A stretch of 64,000 nucleotides of DNA from Elysia chlorotica (GCA_003991915.1 RQTK01000428.1:149551-213550), one strand, 5' to 3'. Positions 33,701-45,647 are shown, counted from the first letter of the stretch. The notes: generated by a model not told the origin, from the sequence alone. Numbers and translations: made by a program.

Positions 33701-34431
33701 GAATATTTGTAGACAATATATTTCCACCAAAGTGTACAACATTTAAAAAAAGTAGCATGAGAAAAAAAAGATGACTTGACACTTTTAATATTCATTTTTT
33801 CTTCGATTGAAAGGCTTAACTGATAGAGCAAGTTCCCGTACGTATTCTTTTTTTCTTTCTTCATTTCTCACCGTTGCATTGTGATAATCTGAGTTTCTTC
33901 CTTGCATCTTTTATTGCGTAAATGCCAACAAAGCTAACATGGTTTTTATATTACTGTACAACAAAAAGATGACATAATTTGTTACCCATTTATTCAACAA
34001 CACTAATAAAAAATAAGTTGTTGATTAAGGTCGTATAAGGTATCAACAATCTGACCGCTAGCTTAAGGGAAAAGGCACAAAACTCATTTAAAAACTCTTG
34101 GTAAATGTGGAATATTGTTTGTTAAATGTAAATTCATAGGACAAGAAAGAATAGATATTTACTAAAATATCATCATTTTAAAGGCTAAAAGATTTTAAAG
34201 CCCTCACATTGGAACCATATGGAACCAAAAAAGACATAGAGAAAGGAATAGCACGATACACGCAGAGAGCCGTCCTTGATATTGTGATTCTATTGCTATT
34301 ATTCCATCTCGGTTTGATGTGAACTAGAAACACATTGTAAGCAAAGAGTTTTTGATGCGGCTTCAGGTTGATAACCTATCTATGCTGATCGCGGCAACAA
34401 TAATGGCTTTGAACTTAGTGGCACCTGCATC
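30733..34431. other. Long AT-rich intergenic stretch; no gene seen
   Basis: Small repeats only: ACAT(A/C)CTGTTTGTTGAT twice near 30993-31035, and AATTTA(C/T)CAATACATC with TTTACCGAA at 33451 and 33547. (GT)n/G-run at 33075-33108. No SINE copy in 3.7 kb, the longest such gap apart from 48.9-54.5 kb and 38.2-43.2 kb. Confidence 0.6.
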
Positions 34432-34437
34432 AGAGAG

Positions 34438-34486
<49 letters not shown>

Positions 34487-34568
34487 GAGAGAGAGTAAAT
34501 AACATGGGGAGCTATACAAGAACGGCATATTGAGGAAGCGGGAAAGTGAAAGTAAAAACAACAGAACT

Positions 34569-34625
<57 letters not shown>
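34432..34625 (+). repeat. Two (GA)n microsatellites
   Basis: GA repeats at 34432-34496 and 34570-34624 separated by 75 bp of unique sequence; G/A-rich sequence continues to 34695. Confidence 0.95.
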
Positions 34626-34628
<3 letters not shown>

Positions 34629-34695
34629 GGAGAAACCTGAAGTAGGAGAGACAACGACAAAGAGAAAGAAAGAGGGATGGAGAAAAGAACAAAGA

Positions 34696-35090
34696 AAGCT
34701 CGTATTATTGAACATTACGGCGATGCCTTGTCCACTCATAACCCTCTACTCTGCTTTTATCATCAGAGAGATAAAAGCTATTGGCAAGAACTAGCTTGAT
34801 AAAGATTCTGTAATTACATCTCACTCATTAGGCATATCATGTTGTAGGAGCTAATTCCGGACCTTGCCCCGCTCTTCCCAGATCCCAGGTCGGCCTTCTT
34901 GACTCTGCTGTAGCTGTAATGGCATTGCTGTTTTCTGTCTCAGACCGGGATAATATTCGATCAGTAATCGCTCGTTACAAGCAAGTCTCATGCTCAAGAT
35001 GAACGACCTGCTTCTTGGAAACCGAAGAATAGAAAATATTATTCTCAATAGTGCATCTAAAAATGTTGTCTCAAAACACCCTATTCTTTT
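34696..35090. other. Intergenic; no gene seen
   Basis: No feature recognised. Confidence 0.6.
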
Positions 35091-35356
35091 TAACCCAAGG
35101 CTTCCAAATATCAGGAAAAGTCATCGAAGTAGACACATTTTTGATTTTTGTGTCAAAGTGAATTATACCATTGGAAAAAAAATGGAAAAAGTTAGAAAAT
35201 TATTTCTCAATATTGCAGTGTAGGCTGAGTAGGCGGGACGAAAATTGCTCTCTGAGTATCAATCTAAACTAGCTTTTGTAATGACTTATGACAGATACAT
35301 CACTATTCACTCCGATCTTTTCGTTGACTTGGCCTATTTATAAGGAGGCCTCATTT
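35091..35356. mobile_element. Putative MITE (copy E)
   Basis: Left arm TAACCCAAGGCTTCCAAATA...AGGAAAAGTCATCGAA. The right arm complement is at 35318-35355 (TTTTCGTTGACTTGGCCTAT, AAGGAGGCCTCA). Size 266 bp, interior non-coding. Confidence 0.7.
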
Positions 35357-35607
35357 TTACCTCTATAGTGCTGTCTGCCTCTCTAACGCTGTTTCGGTCT
35401 GTTTCTCTCCCTCTCTGTCTATCTCTCACACTCTGTCCCGCTTTTTCTTTCTCTTTGTCTTTCTGTCTGTCTCTCTTTTCGTCTGTCTGTGTATCTTTCC
35501 TTGTATGTGCATGCGTCTCTCTAGATTCTTTATCTCGCTTGAATATATTAAAGAGTGCATGATACAACCTGTTGTGAGCCCACCTCTTTCCCTCTTCTTT
35601 AGGGCCA
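35357..35607 (+). repeat. Degenerate CT-rich tract
   Basis: CTGTCT/CTCTCT-rich, imperfect, between the MITE and the next SINE. Confidence 0.7.
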
Positions 35608-35850
35608 GGGGGCGCGGTAGTCCCGGGGTAGAACATTGACTTTGAACGCAGAAAGTCTGTGGTTCGAACCTTGGCGATTTCGCCCCCTACTCGTTGGGTC
35701 CATGTCAGTGAAATGTGACCAGCTGAAACATGAGTCATTTTATCCTCGCTCTGTCTTTGTGTGGTAGCAATTAAAATTATTAGACCTTAATCTTGGGATC
35801 CGTCCTCAATATATTCTCTACAGTGCTGAAGGTGAACGCTAACATCAAGA
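35608..35850 (+). mobile_element. SINE, head type I, diverged 3' end
   Basis: CGCGGTAGTCCCGGGGTAGA, GTGGTTCGAACCTTGG, CCCCCTACTCGTTGGGTCCA. The 3' part is decayed (CAGTGCTGAAGGTGAACGCT) and has lost the (AACTC) tail. Confidence 0.88.
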
Positions 35851-36695
35851 CAAAACAAAACCCTCACGTTTTCTCCAGTTTCTTAATAATATCAGATATG
35901 AGATCCATTTTGACAATATCTTCTGTGGTGAACATTCTAGAATTAAAATTCGAACTAAGACACGATTCTCTCTCTAGATTTTCACTTAGTAGTTTATTTC
36001 TTTTATTTTTTTTTACTTTAAAATTCAAAACAAATTTTTTATTTGTCTTTCTTTAATAAGATTGTAACTTTCTGTATGTTGCGGTTTGTGTTTGTATATA
36101 TTTTCTTGCAACCCACTTGTGCAAAAAATTGTTGCGTTAAATATTTCGTCCATGCATAAAAATCACAGCTTGCCTAGGACCTTTCGATAAAACAATCTTA
36201 TGACTTGAAAGTAATTAGGTATTTAGCTCTCAACTCCAAACAGGTTTATCAGCTTAAGCCTTAGACCTTGAAATGTTGGCAATATCCTTTAGTGAACCTA
36301 ATTAGCTAGAAACAAAGAGAGACTGCAATCCAAACACACCCACACATACACACACACACTGCCATAGACGTATATAGCAAAAAACTACTGTCTGTCCATG
36401 AAGTCATAAAACTCTATTATTTTTAACGCCACACCGAAAGAAAATGGAATTTTCCATCACGGGCATTCGGGAATAAACATCTCCTAAAATCGTAATGGGC
36501 ATCTAAAGTACACAAAGAGATGACGCAGCCCAAGGCGGAACTAATAGGCCGAAAAATGTGCACAAGTTGCACTTTGAAATATCAACAATATTCCTTTCTC
36601 AATCACAATTATTCCATTTTGAAGAACGAAGAGGACACGTTCAGAAAACGGAAGACAAAAAGGATAAAATTTAATAGTTAACTGGATTGACAAAA
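35851..36695. other. Intergenic, AT-rich; no gene seen
   Basis: Short CACACAC near 36330-36360; nothing else recognised. Confidence 0.6.
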
Positions 36696-36717
36696 TGAAG
36701 AGAGAGCGAGAGCCGGG

Positions 36718-36763
<46 letters not shown>

Positions 36764-37035
36764 ACAGACAGACAGACAGAGAGAGAGAGAGTGAGAGAGA
36801 GTTAGGAAAAGAGAGAATAAAAGAAATAGTGAAAAAAGAGATTGACAAACGTAATGGATAGGAAGGCCTACACAACTAATAATTCGGAGAGGCAGAAAGA
36901 CTAATTTGTTTAAAAAGCGTGTAGGAGAGAGATAAAAAAAAGAAAGATAGAGATACAGAGATAGAGAGAGAGAGAGACAGAGATAGAGACAGACACAGAC
37001 AGAGACATAGACATTTTTGAGATACAGAAAGAGAG
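36696..37035 (+). repeat. (GA)n-rich microsatellite cluster
   Basis: GA repeat at 36696-36800 with (GACA)n, and more GA/GACA repeats at 36940-37030. Confidence 0.9.
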
Positions 37036-37815
37036 AAAACCCAAATTAAAAATGGGCATAAGGAGAAAAACGGTGTTTTGGTTAGAATCCAGAAAGTAAA
37101 CTACTGAACTTCATTCTATTTGAGGCAGTTGAATGAAATATGATCACCTCACATCATACGGACGTTGAACAATCGCAAACATAGATGAAAAGTGCCTTAA
37201 CAGACAGTGTTGTTGGATCAAATGGGCTGTTTGACTTTTTGCTTTAACCGTGTGACGAATTTGATAATAATTATACGTTGAACTATACTAAACCTATACA
37301 AGAGTTTTCTACCATTTACCGCCATTCAGTCTTGCATAGTTCTTTTATTCACAAAGTGTTTATAAAAGAATCAATGAATCATACCATAACATTAATGAGA
37401 GTTTATAACTTAATGCAGCTTGCAAACTAACCCATCATCAAGATATATAAGTAATTAAACTAATGCATTCCAACACTGATTTAAACTGTGTGCAGGTTTT
37501 TAATCCTTAATTAAAATTGGCTAGAATGACATTATGCATGTCATTATGACATAAAATATAAAAATATTAAAAAATTAGTCATGGATAGCTTTACAAATGC
37601 ATTTGACACTCGAGAATGATATGTTCTGAAAAACTTCATACTTAGAAAAAAGTGGAAAAGGCAATTTAAAAAAACGACTTAATGAGGAATTAGTGTTAAT
37701 GACAGCTGCATCACACCACACAACGTGCATCGTGGATTCATCTTACTCGGCAAAATTTGAAATGCAAGCATGAATGGTCCCACAAAACATATACAACATA
37801 AAGACTGTATAGATC
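37036..37815. other. Intergenic, AT-rich; no gene seen
   Basis: No feature recognised. Confidence 0.6.
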
Positions 37816-37981
37816 TCAAATTTTATGTGCAGCCGCATACTAGACAGGGCGGGGATACCATGACTCCTGTCTCAGCCTGACACGAGCCCAACCAGAAGGG
37901 AGCGAAATCGCCAGGGCTCGAACCACGGACCTTTTGCGTCGGAAGCCGATGTTCTACCCCAGGTCCACCGAGCCCCCCTTA
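37816..37981 (-). mobile_element. SINE, head type I, 3' end missing
   Basis: TTTTATGTGCAGCCGCATAC to the full head (GGCTCGAACCACGGACCTTT, GATGTTCTACCCCAGGTCCA). The 3' end of the SINE is absent. Confidence 0.9.
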
Positions 37982-38034
37982 TGTACCGAATCCACGATAA
38001 CTATGATTATTTCGGTTCATTTTGCAATTTAAAT

Positions 38035-38215
38035 TTTGTTCCCTAATGGTTGGATCGGTGTAAGTACGAGTATAAAGTGGCCGGCTGAGACATGAGTCTT
38101 GACATCTCCCCTCTGTCTCAGTATGACAGCATGTCAGACTTGGGTCTTAGAAAAAAAATCTATCCGTGATATGGCTTAGTTACTGACGTTAGACGTAAAG
38201 AAATCAAGCAAGCAA
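38035..38215 (+). mobile_element. SINE body and 3' end, head-to-head with the previous copy
   Basis: CTAATGGTTGGATCGGTGTA, GGCCGGCTGAGACATGAGTC, TGACGTTAGACGTAAAGAAA, ending in (CAAG)n-like sequence. Confidence 0.82.
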
Positions 38216-38810
38216 TCAGCCAATCGATCAACTATTCATCCCCAGTTGACAGGACGAAGAACTGATCAGAATGACGAAGAACCGTATCATGTTATCGAAA
38301 GCATGGGATTGGGCTCCTAAAAAAGGTCTATTCGGATTATCAAAAGCGGGCGCTGTAACCCCATTGCCACATGATCATAAATACCTAAGATCAAGATGTC
38401 AATTCTGTAATATGTTTTCTTTGAGGTGTTAGACTGGTATGATTAAATTTCTTAAATACAGCAGAGCGTTTAATTTCCTGGTGTTTCAAATTGTCACTGC
38501 CCGAAACATTAGGAAACAGTATAATCTTGCTTTTAGTTTTGCATTGTTTCTTAAAATGATAAAAATCCAAAATGTCGTGTCTTTTAATTCCACAAAGAAA
38601 GATAGATGGATAGGTCGAGAGAGTGAGCTAGCAAGAGAGGAAGAGAGAGAGGGAGAGAGAGATGGAGTATGTATGGATTAGGAGTTTAATTGCAATGGAT
38701 CGACGCATAAACAAAGAGAGAAAGACGCATGTCAAAAGCGAGAGAAGGATAGAGTGGGATAGAAAGATCGATAAAGAAAAACAGAAACTAAGAAAGAAAC
38801 AAAAAGAGAT

Positions 38811-38813
<3 letters not shown>
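38216..38813. other. Intergenic; no gene seen
   Basis: G/A-rich at 38610-38665; otherwise nothing recognised. Confidence 0.6.
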
Positions 38814-38860
<47 letters not shown>

Positions 38861-38935
38861 GGAGAAAGATAGACACACATAGAGACAGACAGAACAGACA
38901 GAGAGACAGACAAAAAGACAGACAGACAGATAGAG
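38814..38935 (+). repeat. (GA)n and (GACA)n microsatellite
   Basis: GA repeat at 38814-38855, then GACAGACAGAACAGACAGA-type repeats. Confidence 0.93.
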
Positions 38936-40964
38936 CAACGGGCATTTTGTTAAGCCCAATCATGAACATGTTTTACGCATGCAAAAATGAAGCATTTCAA
39001 AATCATTAAATGATTTAGTTACAAAAACAAAACATGGCATATAATACAACTATTAACAGATATGTTTATGCAGTCATCTACATGAATTGCAAAAAAAGTT
39101 AAAACATTTATGATGCATTTCTTATCATTGCAAGTGTACATTCTCTAGAGAGTCGCTATGCCACAAGTCTTATGACTGCTCTGTAGGAGAGAAAAAGAGC
39201 AGTCTCTAGCGGTGGATGATACGGACATTTACTTAAAATGAACACCGTGAATACTTTGTAATTAAGAAGAAAAAAAACAACAACGAAAAAAACCCAATAA
39301 CAACAACAATAACAACAACAATAACAACAACATTAACAACGTTTTTCAGTTACCCCTTCGTATGCATTTAAGTGCTACAAGTTTCCATATGTAATTATTT
39401 GCTAGAAAAATAAATTCAGCATAGCTGTACCCGTTTCTCAAATGAAAAATATCTTTCGTATAAAAAATGCACCAATTTCATGTTATGGGGAGTTAAAGTC
39501 AGAAGTTTATGGGTTACTAGATAGTCATAATACCCACATGATTCATTAAATGTTTACGAGGATCAGTTAGTTAGTTGATAAAATAAAATGGCCAGAATTT
39601 GAAGGACACTGTATACTATATAATTGTTAAATAAGGAGAAATCTGTTATTGTGAAAAGACCAAACCATAAACCTTCGATTTGCATTATAATCGATCTAAG
39701 TATGAAGTATTTCTATTAGGTTACATAATAATGTTGAAAGTAACCTTAATTTTGGTTTTTCCGATATCTGTAAAATTTCTCTAAGAATGGATTCATTACA
39801 AATCATAGGAAATACAAAAGCAGACAATGGTCAAAACGAAGTAAGCTTTTCTCTTTATAAAAAGACTTGCAGGCTGCGGCAAATTGAATTGTGTAGAACA
39901 AATTAATCTATCTCCTTGGTTACATTTGGTAATATATCACAGTTAATTTTGCACTTGTTATAGTATACTTAACTCAGAAGTTTTCTTAGGTACTTATCTA
40001 TAAAAGTGTATAAACATGATATTGAGAATGATCCTATTAGGATTTCGAACTCACCGAGATTTAAGGATCGGAACATAGTTCGAAAACATAAACCCTGCTA
40101 TAATTATGTTTGCTCATCAAGCAAGAGGCATGAAGCGTAAGTAATGCTAATCGGTGCGTTTTTTTCTAGTCGGTCAAAGAGAACATAAATGCGCAAACAT
40201 AAGAACAAAATTAGACCCCCCTACAAAAAATAGCACGGTGACGCTTCTGCTTTCTTTAACATCTCTCATTGGATTCAACAAAGTGGAATAAAATTATTTT
40301 AGTCGTTTTTTTTTGCAAAATCTTATCCTTAATTTAAGATTTAGATTTTTACGAAAAAAGAATAGCGTCATTTTTTACAAGTCTGAATTTATTGTGCCTA
40401 CGTGCTTGCTTTAAATTTGGGTTCATTTTTTAACAGATTAATACGATGTACAAGTAAAAACTTTAAGCATCCAAATAAACTTAATAACACAACTCTTAAA
40501 TGCCATTTTCTTTCCACTACATTTGACAGCTTTGAAAAATATTCCTGTCTTTAGTTCATTTTTTTTTCTTAAGAAAAAAAAACCTTTTCTATGCTGTAAA
40601 TGCTTTCTCAACCATTCAAAGAAACCTTTGTAAAGTTTTAAAAACAACAGACAGAGACATAAAATTGTTTCGGCTATAGAGGCTTTTTTGTAGTTTAATC
40701 TGCTCATCGTAACACAGTATATGTTGCTATTTATTGCAAAACATAGAATTTTTAAGAATATAATGACAAAAAAAAAACTAACAGAACAAATTTTTGTAAC
40801 ATCCATAAAGAGACAAAACTGAAGAAAAAAACAACAAAAAACAACAACAACAAAACAACAACTATCGAATACACGAAACAAACAAATGGCAAAAATTCCA
40901 CAAAGAACAAAATAAATCGGACTAGAAAAAAAAACATAATATAATTGAACATGTATTAACCTTT
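38936..40964. other. Intergenic, AT-rich; (CAA)n at 39285-39345
   Basis: The 147-codon minus-strand open frame at 40438-40881 is a Phe/Cys/Val-rich translation of A-rich DNA with no motif, so no gene is called. Confidence 0.6.
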
Positions 40965-42560
40965 AATATTAAAAGCTATATCTCCAAGAATGTTTGAAAA
41001 ATTAAAGGAAATCCTTGTAATGCGTCACTTTACGCTGAGAAACTTTTTTTTTGAATTCCTCGAAAACTCTCCGAAAAATAAGTTTCCTCACAGGCATTAG
41101 TTTGACAGATGAGATTTGTCTCTTTTCTTGCATTCGTATTTTTCCATTTTCAGTACATGATATCAGACATTATACATTTCTTTACATTGAAATATCATAT
41201 AGATCGAAGGGGATAGACAGAAATGCATATATCTTATAAGGTTTTCTAAACATATTCCTAAACTTATCTTCTAGCATATAAATACATATATATATATATA
41301 TACCCTCTAGGTGTCAAGTTTGTTTCATGTCCGCTTTTGAAAAGGCAGACCTGTAGTCAGTAGTTCCTTTTGTGAACAAACATCTTGGTATAAAACACCG
41401 TCTCGGTCCAAATAGTGATGTTTCGAAGAAAAGAATAAAGAAACAAAATGTTTTCAATACTTCATAGCTGTATTTCCAGGAATATTTGAAACATTGAACG
41501 AAGTGTTTATAATATATTACTTTACACCGAGAAAAATAAATTCAGCTTCCTCGAAAACTATCCCATGTATACATTTACTAACGCGTATTTGGTTGAGCGA
41601 TTGGTTTTTCGTATTGATGGTATTGGTACTTTTCATTCTCATGTTGCTAACTTCATCAATTCAGATATATACATTCTTCTTAAAGTGAAATATTCGAAAG
41701 ATCGAAGGTTAGTAATGTTTAAGATGAAACCTTCCTAATTTCCTATGCTTTCACACACACACACACATACACACAAATATCTAAATACTAGTTTTTAAAA
41801 CGAATACAAAAAAAACTCAGTTCGTTTAAGAGCTAGATAATACAAATAAATGTTAATGTCAGTAAAGATCAATTAATGATATTATATATGTAATATATAA
41901 CCTTTTCATTTTTTTTGGCCTTTTGATTCACTGAGATTTCTTTGTGTAACACTTATTAGTTATACAATGTAATATTCTCCAACGTTTAAAAAGCTCTCTT
42001 TTACCCTTCTTCATTTGAAGTTTTTTTCATTGCCGCTCTTATAAAGCCAGCTCTTCAGTCAAACGTTTCCTTTTAAGTGGCCACATTTCCTTATGTAAAA
42101 CACAGGCTATATGGGACCTTTGATAAGAAACAATATATTTGCGATTCTTCAGAGATGTATCTTCAGGACTGTTTAAAAAAGTTAAAGAAAGTGTTTCTAA
42201 CAACAATCACTTTACACTGTGAAAAAAAGTTTATTTCCTCGAAAACTGGTCCATGCATTTAATAAAGTTAAAATAATGTGTGCCTATTGGTGGTGTGGAT
42301 ATTTTTCCTTTTAGTACTGCATGGCAGCCTATTATATCCCTTTTTCTTTGTTCTTTTGAAACTCTGTGGTTTATTCGTACATGTATGAAGTTATTTGTTC
42401 TCCAATGTAAGGTTAAATGTTTTTCTTTCAGCCCTTGTGTGTTTCTCAAGATCCGCTTCTGACAATCTACAATTAGTGGTCCCCTTTTTTACGGAAAAAA
42501 TATCTTAATTGTCTTGGTCTAAACAGTCTTGTTAAAAAAAACCCAGAACATTTTATCCTA
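40965..42560 (+). repeat. Three diverged copies of a ~0.5-0.7 kb unit
   Basis: Recurrent blocks in order: ATATTTGAAA(A/C)ATT, TTACTTTACACYGAGAAA, TTCCTCGAAAACT, ...ATCGAAGG, then CCGCTTTTGAAAAGGCAGAC and ACATCTTGGTATAAAACAC. They start near 40965, 41455 and 42150; a remnant of the second half appears near 42450-42540. Old, with many indels. (TA)n at 41284-41305. Confidence 0.7.
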
Positions 42561-42943
42561 ATACTGTCTATTTCCAAGCTTCTTTTATCCGAAATTCGAC
42601 AGTCTTAGAAACCAGGACAATTATTAGTTTCGTTCTGTGTGTGAAAACAAGACAGGTCGAGCAAAAAGGCTGTAACTAAGTTCTTTGAGTTTGCGTTCTT
42701 TACTCACGCGATTGTTAGCTGTTTGGATGTAAAACCTAAAGGTCTGTTACTGTTAAATGTGGCTTTAAGTTGCACTCCCTGGGTTTCTCTTGTCAAGTTG
42801 AACTTAGTGAAAAAAGTCAAATTTGTCCCTTGGGTACACCAATTTAGGGCGACTTGAATTTTTAAAAGGCAGTGACAAAGGGGGGAAAAGGACGACAAAG
42901 AGATACGCCGACAGAGAGACAGATAGACAGACAAAGAGAATAC

Positions 42944-42944
<1 letters not shown>
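42561..42944. other. Intergenic; no gene seen
   Basis: No feature recognised. Confidence 0.6.
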
Positions 42945-42996
<52 letters not shown>

Positions 42997-43000
42997 CGTA
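42945..43000 (+). repeat. (GA)n microsatellite
   Basis: GA repeat in G/A-rich surroundings (42880-43070). Confidence 0.95.
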
Positions 43001-43195
43001 GATGGTTAAAACATAAAAAGGGAGGTTATATACAAGAAGAACATGAAAGAGGAAAAAAAAAATAACAAAACAACCCAACCAAAAATTGAGGCAGAACAAG
43101 AATAAAAAAAATACCTCAAAGATGGATACATTGATAGATGGGTGCAGCTCGACACTTTCGAGTTTTTCGACAGGTAATTAGTTTTTTTATTAGTT

Positions 43196-43242
43196 GGATG
43201 GATAGATAGATAAATAGATAGATAGATAGATAGATAGATAGA
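43196..43242 (+). repeat. (GATA)n microsatellite at gap edge
   Basis: GATA units running into the gap at 43243. Confidence 0.95.
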
Positions 43243-44202
43243 NNNNNNNNNNNNNNNNNNNNNNNNNNNNNNNNNNNNNNNNNNNNNNNNNNNNNNNNNN
43301 NNNNNNNNNNNNNNNNNNNNNNNNNNNNNNNNNNNNNNNNNNNNNNNNNNNNNNNNNNNNNNNNNNNNNNNNNNNNNNNNNNNNNNNNNNNNNNNNNNNN
43401 NNNNNNNNNNNNNNNNNNNNNNNNNNNNNNNNNNNNNNNNNNNNNNNNNNNNNNNNNNNNNNNNNNNNNNNNNNNNNNNNNNNNNNNNNNNNNNNNNNNN
43501 NNNNNNNNNNNNNNNNNNNNNNNNNNNNNNNNNNNNNNNNNNNNNNNNNNNNNNNNNNNNNNNNNNNNNNNNNNNNNNNNNNNNNNNNNNNNNNNNNNNN
43601 NNNNNNNNNNNNNNNNNNNNNNNNNNNNNNNNNNNNNNNNNNNNNNNNNNNNNNNNNNNNNNNNNNNNNNNNNNNNNNNNNNNNNNNNNNNNNNNNNNNN
43701 NNNNNNNNNNNNNNNNNNNNNNNNNNNNNNNNNNNNNNNNNNNNNNNNNNNNNNNNNNNNNNNNNNNNNNNNNNNNNNNNNNNNNNNNNNNNNNNNNNNN
43801 NNNNNNNNNNNNNNNNNNNNNNNNNNNNNNNNNNNNNNNNNNNNNNNNNNNNNNNNNNNNNNNNNNNNNNNNNNNNNNNNNNNNNNNNNNNNNNNNNNNN
43901 NNNNNNNNNNNNNNNNNNNNNNNNNNNNNNNNNNNNNNNNNNNNNNNNNNNNNNNNNNNNNNNNNNNNNNNNNNNNNNNNNNNNNNNNNNNNNNNNNNNN
44001 NNNNNNNNNNNNNNNNNNNNNNNNNNNNNNNNNNNNNNNNNNNNNNNNNNNNNNNNNNNNNNNNNNNNNNNNNNNNNNNNNNNNNNNNNNNNNNNNNNNN
44101 NNNNNNNNNNNNNNNNNNNNNNNNNNNNNNNNNNNNNNNNNNNNNNNNNNNNNNNNNNNNNNNNNNNNNNNNNNNNNNNNNNNNNNNNNNNNNNNNNNNN
44201 NN
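43243..44202. other. Assembly gap (960 N)
   Basis: Run of N between a GATA repeat and a SINE cut at its 5' side. Confidence 0.99.
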
Positions 44203-44384
44203 CCCTCTACTGGTTGGGTCGGTGTCAGTTTAATGTGACCGGCTCAGACAAGAGTCCTGGTATCCACTGCCTGTCTCGTGTCGGGCAGCACATACAATTG
44301 TCAGACGTCAGTTATGAGGCCCGTCAACAGCATAGCCTATATAGTGCTGACGTTGGACGATGAATTAACTCAACTAAATCAACT
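44203..44384 (+). mobile_element. SINE, 5' part lost in gap
   Basis: Starts CCCTCTACTGGTTGGGTCGG at the gap edge; the full body and 3' end GACGTTGGACGATGAATTAA follow. The head probably lies in the gap, so its type is unknown. Confidence 0.92.
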
Positions 44385-44855
44385 GTACTAACAGTATAGA
44401 CAAAAAAAATCCTCCTCGCCCCCACCTTCTCTTACTAATTGCCCACACAGCCAGATCCATTGTGAGTGTCTTATCCTCACACCCAGTTAGAGCTTAGAAG
44501 TGAGTCCAGGAAAGCTGCCCAATCAAGACCTGCTCTTTTACCCCAACAACCCCCTTCCCTACCCCTTTTCCCACCCTTTTCATCTACATTTTCGCACTCG
44601 CCGAAATTCCGTCTGCCTCAGCTGGTCCCCTGAGTTGACACAAGCGCGGAAACTCTCTATTGGAGAGACTTCCGGTGGCGCAGAAACCAATATCCGGAAA
44701 TGGAATTTGTTTCGTGCTCTTCCGGCAAAGAGGACTTCGGCATTTGCATTTCACTCATCCCTTCCCCCGAAAAACACAGAGGAACAAACTGCAATGGGGC
44801 GGGTCCCATCTGTTCTGATATTTATTGTTTTGTAGAATGTTCCGGGTTTTGCTGT
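44385..44855. other. Intergenic, locally less AT-rich; no gene recognised
   Basis: A 111-codon open frame (44500-44835) and the start of a 127-codon frame (44700-45083) run through here. Neither shows a domain or signal I recognise, and the second owes most of its length to the 42 bp repeat that follows. Splice sites cannot be judged. Confidence 0.5.
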
Positions 44856-45285
44856 GGCAGATCCATGTTTTGCTGGAATGGTCTTAGGGTTAAAGAAGAA
44901 GATCCGTCTCTTTCGTGGCAAAATAATAGGGTTAAGGAAGAAAATTCGTCTCTTTGCTGGAAATGTCTTAGGGTTAAGGTTGAAGACTCGTCTCTTTGCT
45001 GGAATAGTCATAGGGTTAAAGAAGAAGATTGGTCTCTTTGCTGGAATGGTCTTAGGGTTAAGGTAGAAGATTCGTTTCTTTAATTGAAAAGTCTTAGGGT
45101 TAAGGAAGAAGACTCGTCTCTTTGCCAGAATGGTCTAAGGGTTAAGGTAGAAGATGCGTCTCTTTGCTGTAAAAGTCTTAGGGTTAAAGTAGAAGATCCG
45201 TCTCTTTGCTGGAATGGTCTTAGGGTTAAGGTAGAAGGTTCGTCTCTTTGTTGGGAAAGTCTTAGGGTTAAGGATTACTTTTTTC
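44856..45285 (+). repeat. 42 bp minisatellite, ten units, telomere-like core
   Basis: The core (TTAGGGTTA) starts at 44884, 44926, 44968, 45010, 45052, 45094, 45136, 45178, 45220 and 45262, exactly 42 bp apart each time. Seven units have the perfect nonamer; three have one change. The rest of the unit reads like AAGAAGATTCGTCTCTTTGC then TGGAATGGTC. Because 42 is a multiple of three, each unit gives the same 14 residues in a frame (CWNGLRVKVEDSSL in one), but the forward frames have stops (TAA near 45081, TAG near 45064). I treat it as non-coding. Confidence 0.95.
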
Positions 45286-45424
45286 ATGCTATGTGTGAGA
45301 TTTGTCTATGAGGTTGAAGCAGTGATTAATTTTCGTTTGTACACAGATTACTATGACGTACTTTTTTTTTTTTTTTTTGTTGACGTTGAAAAGAAGCTCT
45401 TTCCTATTAATACTTACTTCTCCT
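45286..45424. other. Spacer with T run
   Basis: Poly-T of 18 at 45362-45379; no gene. Confidence 0.7.
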
Positions 45425-45640
45425 AGGCTTCTAATATGGCTATAGATCACTGGACTAACGTCTCAAACGTTATCGTCCTGCCACACACGAGACAGTGCGG
45501 GGATATAAGAAATCCTGTCTTAGCCAGTCACACTATTCTAATAGTGACCTAACCAGTAGTGGGTCAAATCTTACACACGAGTTTGCTGATCATGGGCTTC
45601 GACCTTTACGATTTGCAGACCAACACTGTATCTCTTATGT
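45425..45640 (-). mobile_element. SINE, head type II-like, diverged
   Basis: CCTGCCACACACGAGACAGT, GATATAAGAAATCCTGTCTT, CCTAACCAGTAGTGGGTCAA, head complement GATTTGCAGACCAACACTGT. The 3' end is degraded. Confidence 0.78.
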
Positions 45641-45647
45641 CAGCTCC

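Noticed and set aside
40438..40881. 147-codon minus-strand frame
   Set aside because: Phe/Val/Cys-rich translation of A-rich DNA including A runs; no coherent membrane protein pattern or conserved motif.
44884..45270. Interstitial telomere from chromosome fusion
   Set aside because: Only one and a half telomere units per 42 bp, not contiguous TTAGGG; a minisatellite with a telomere-like core fits better.
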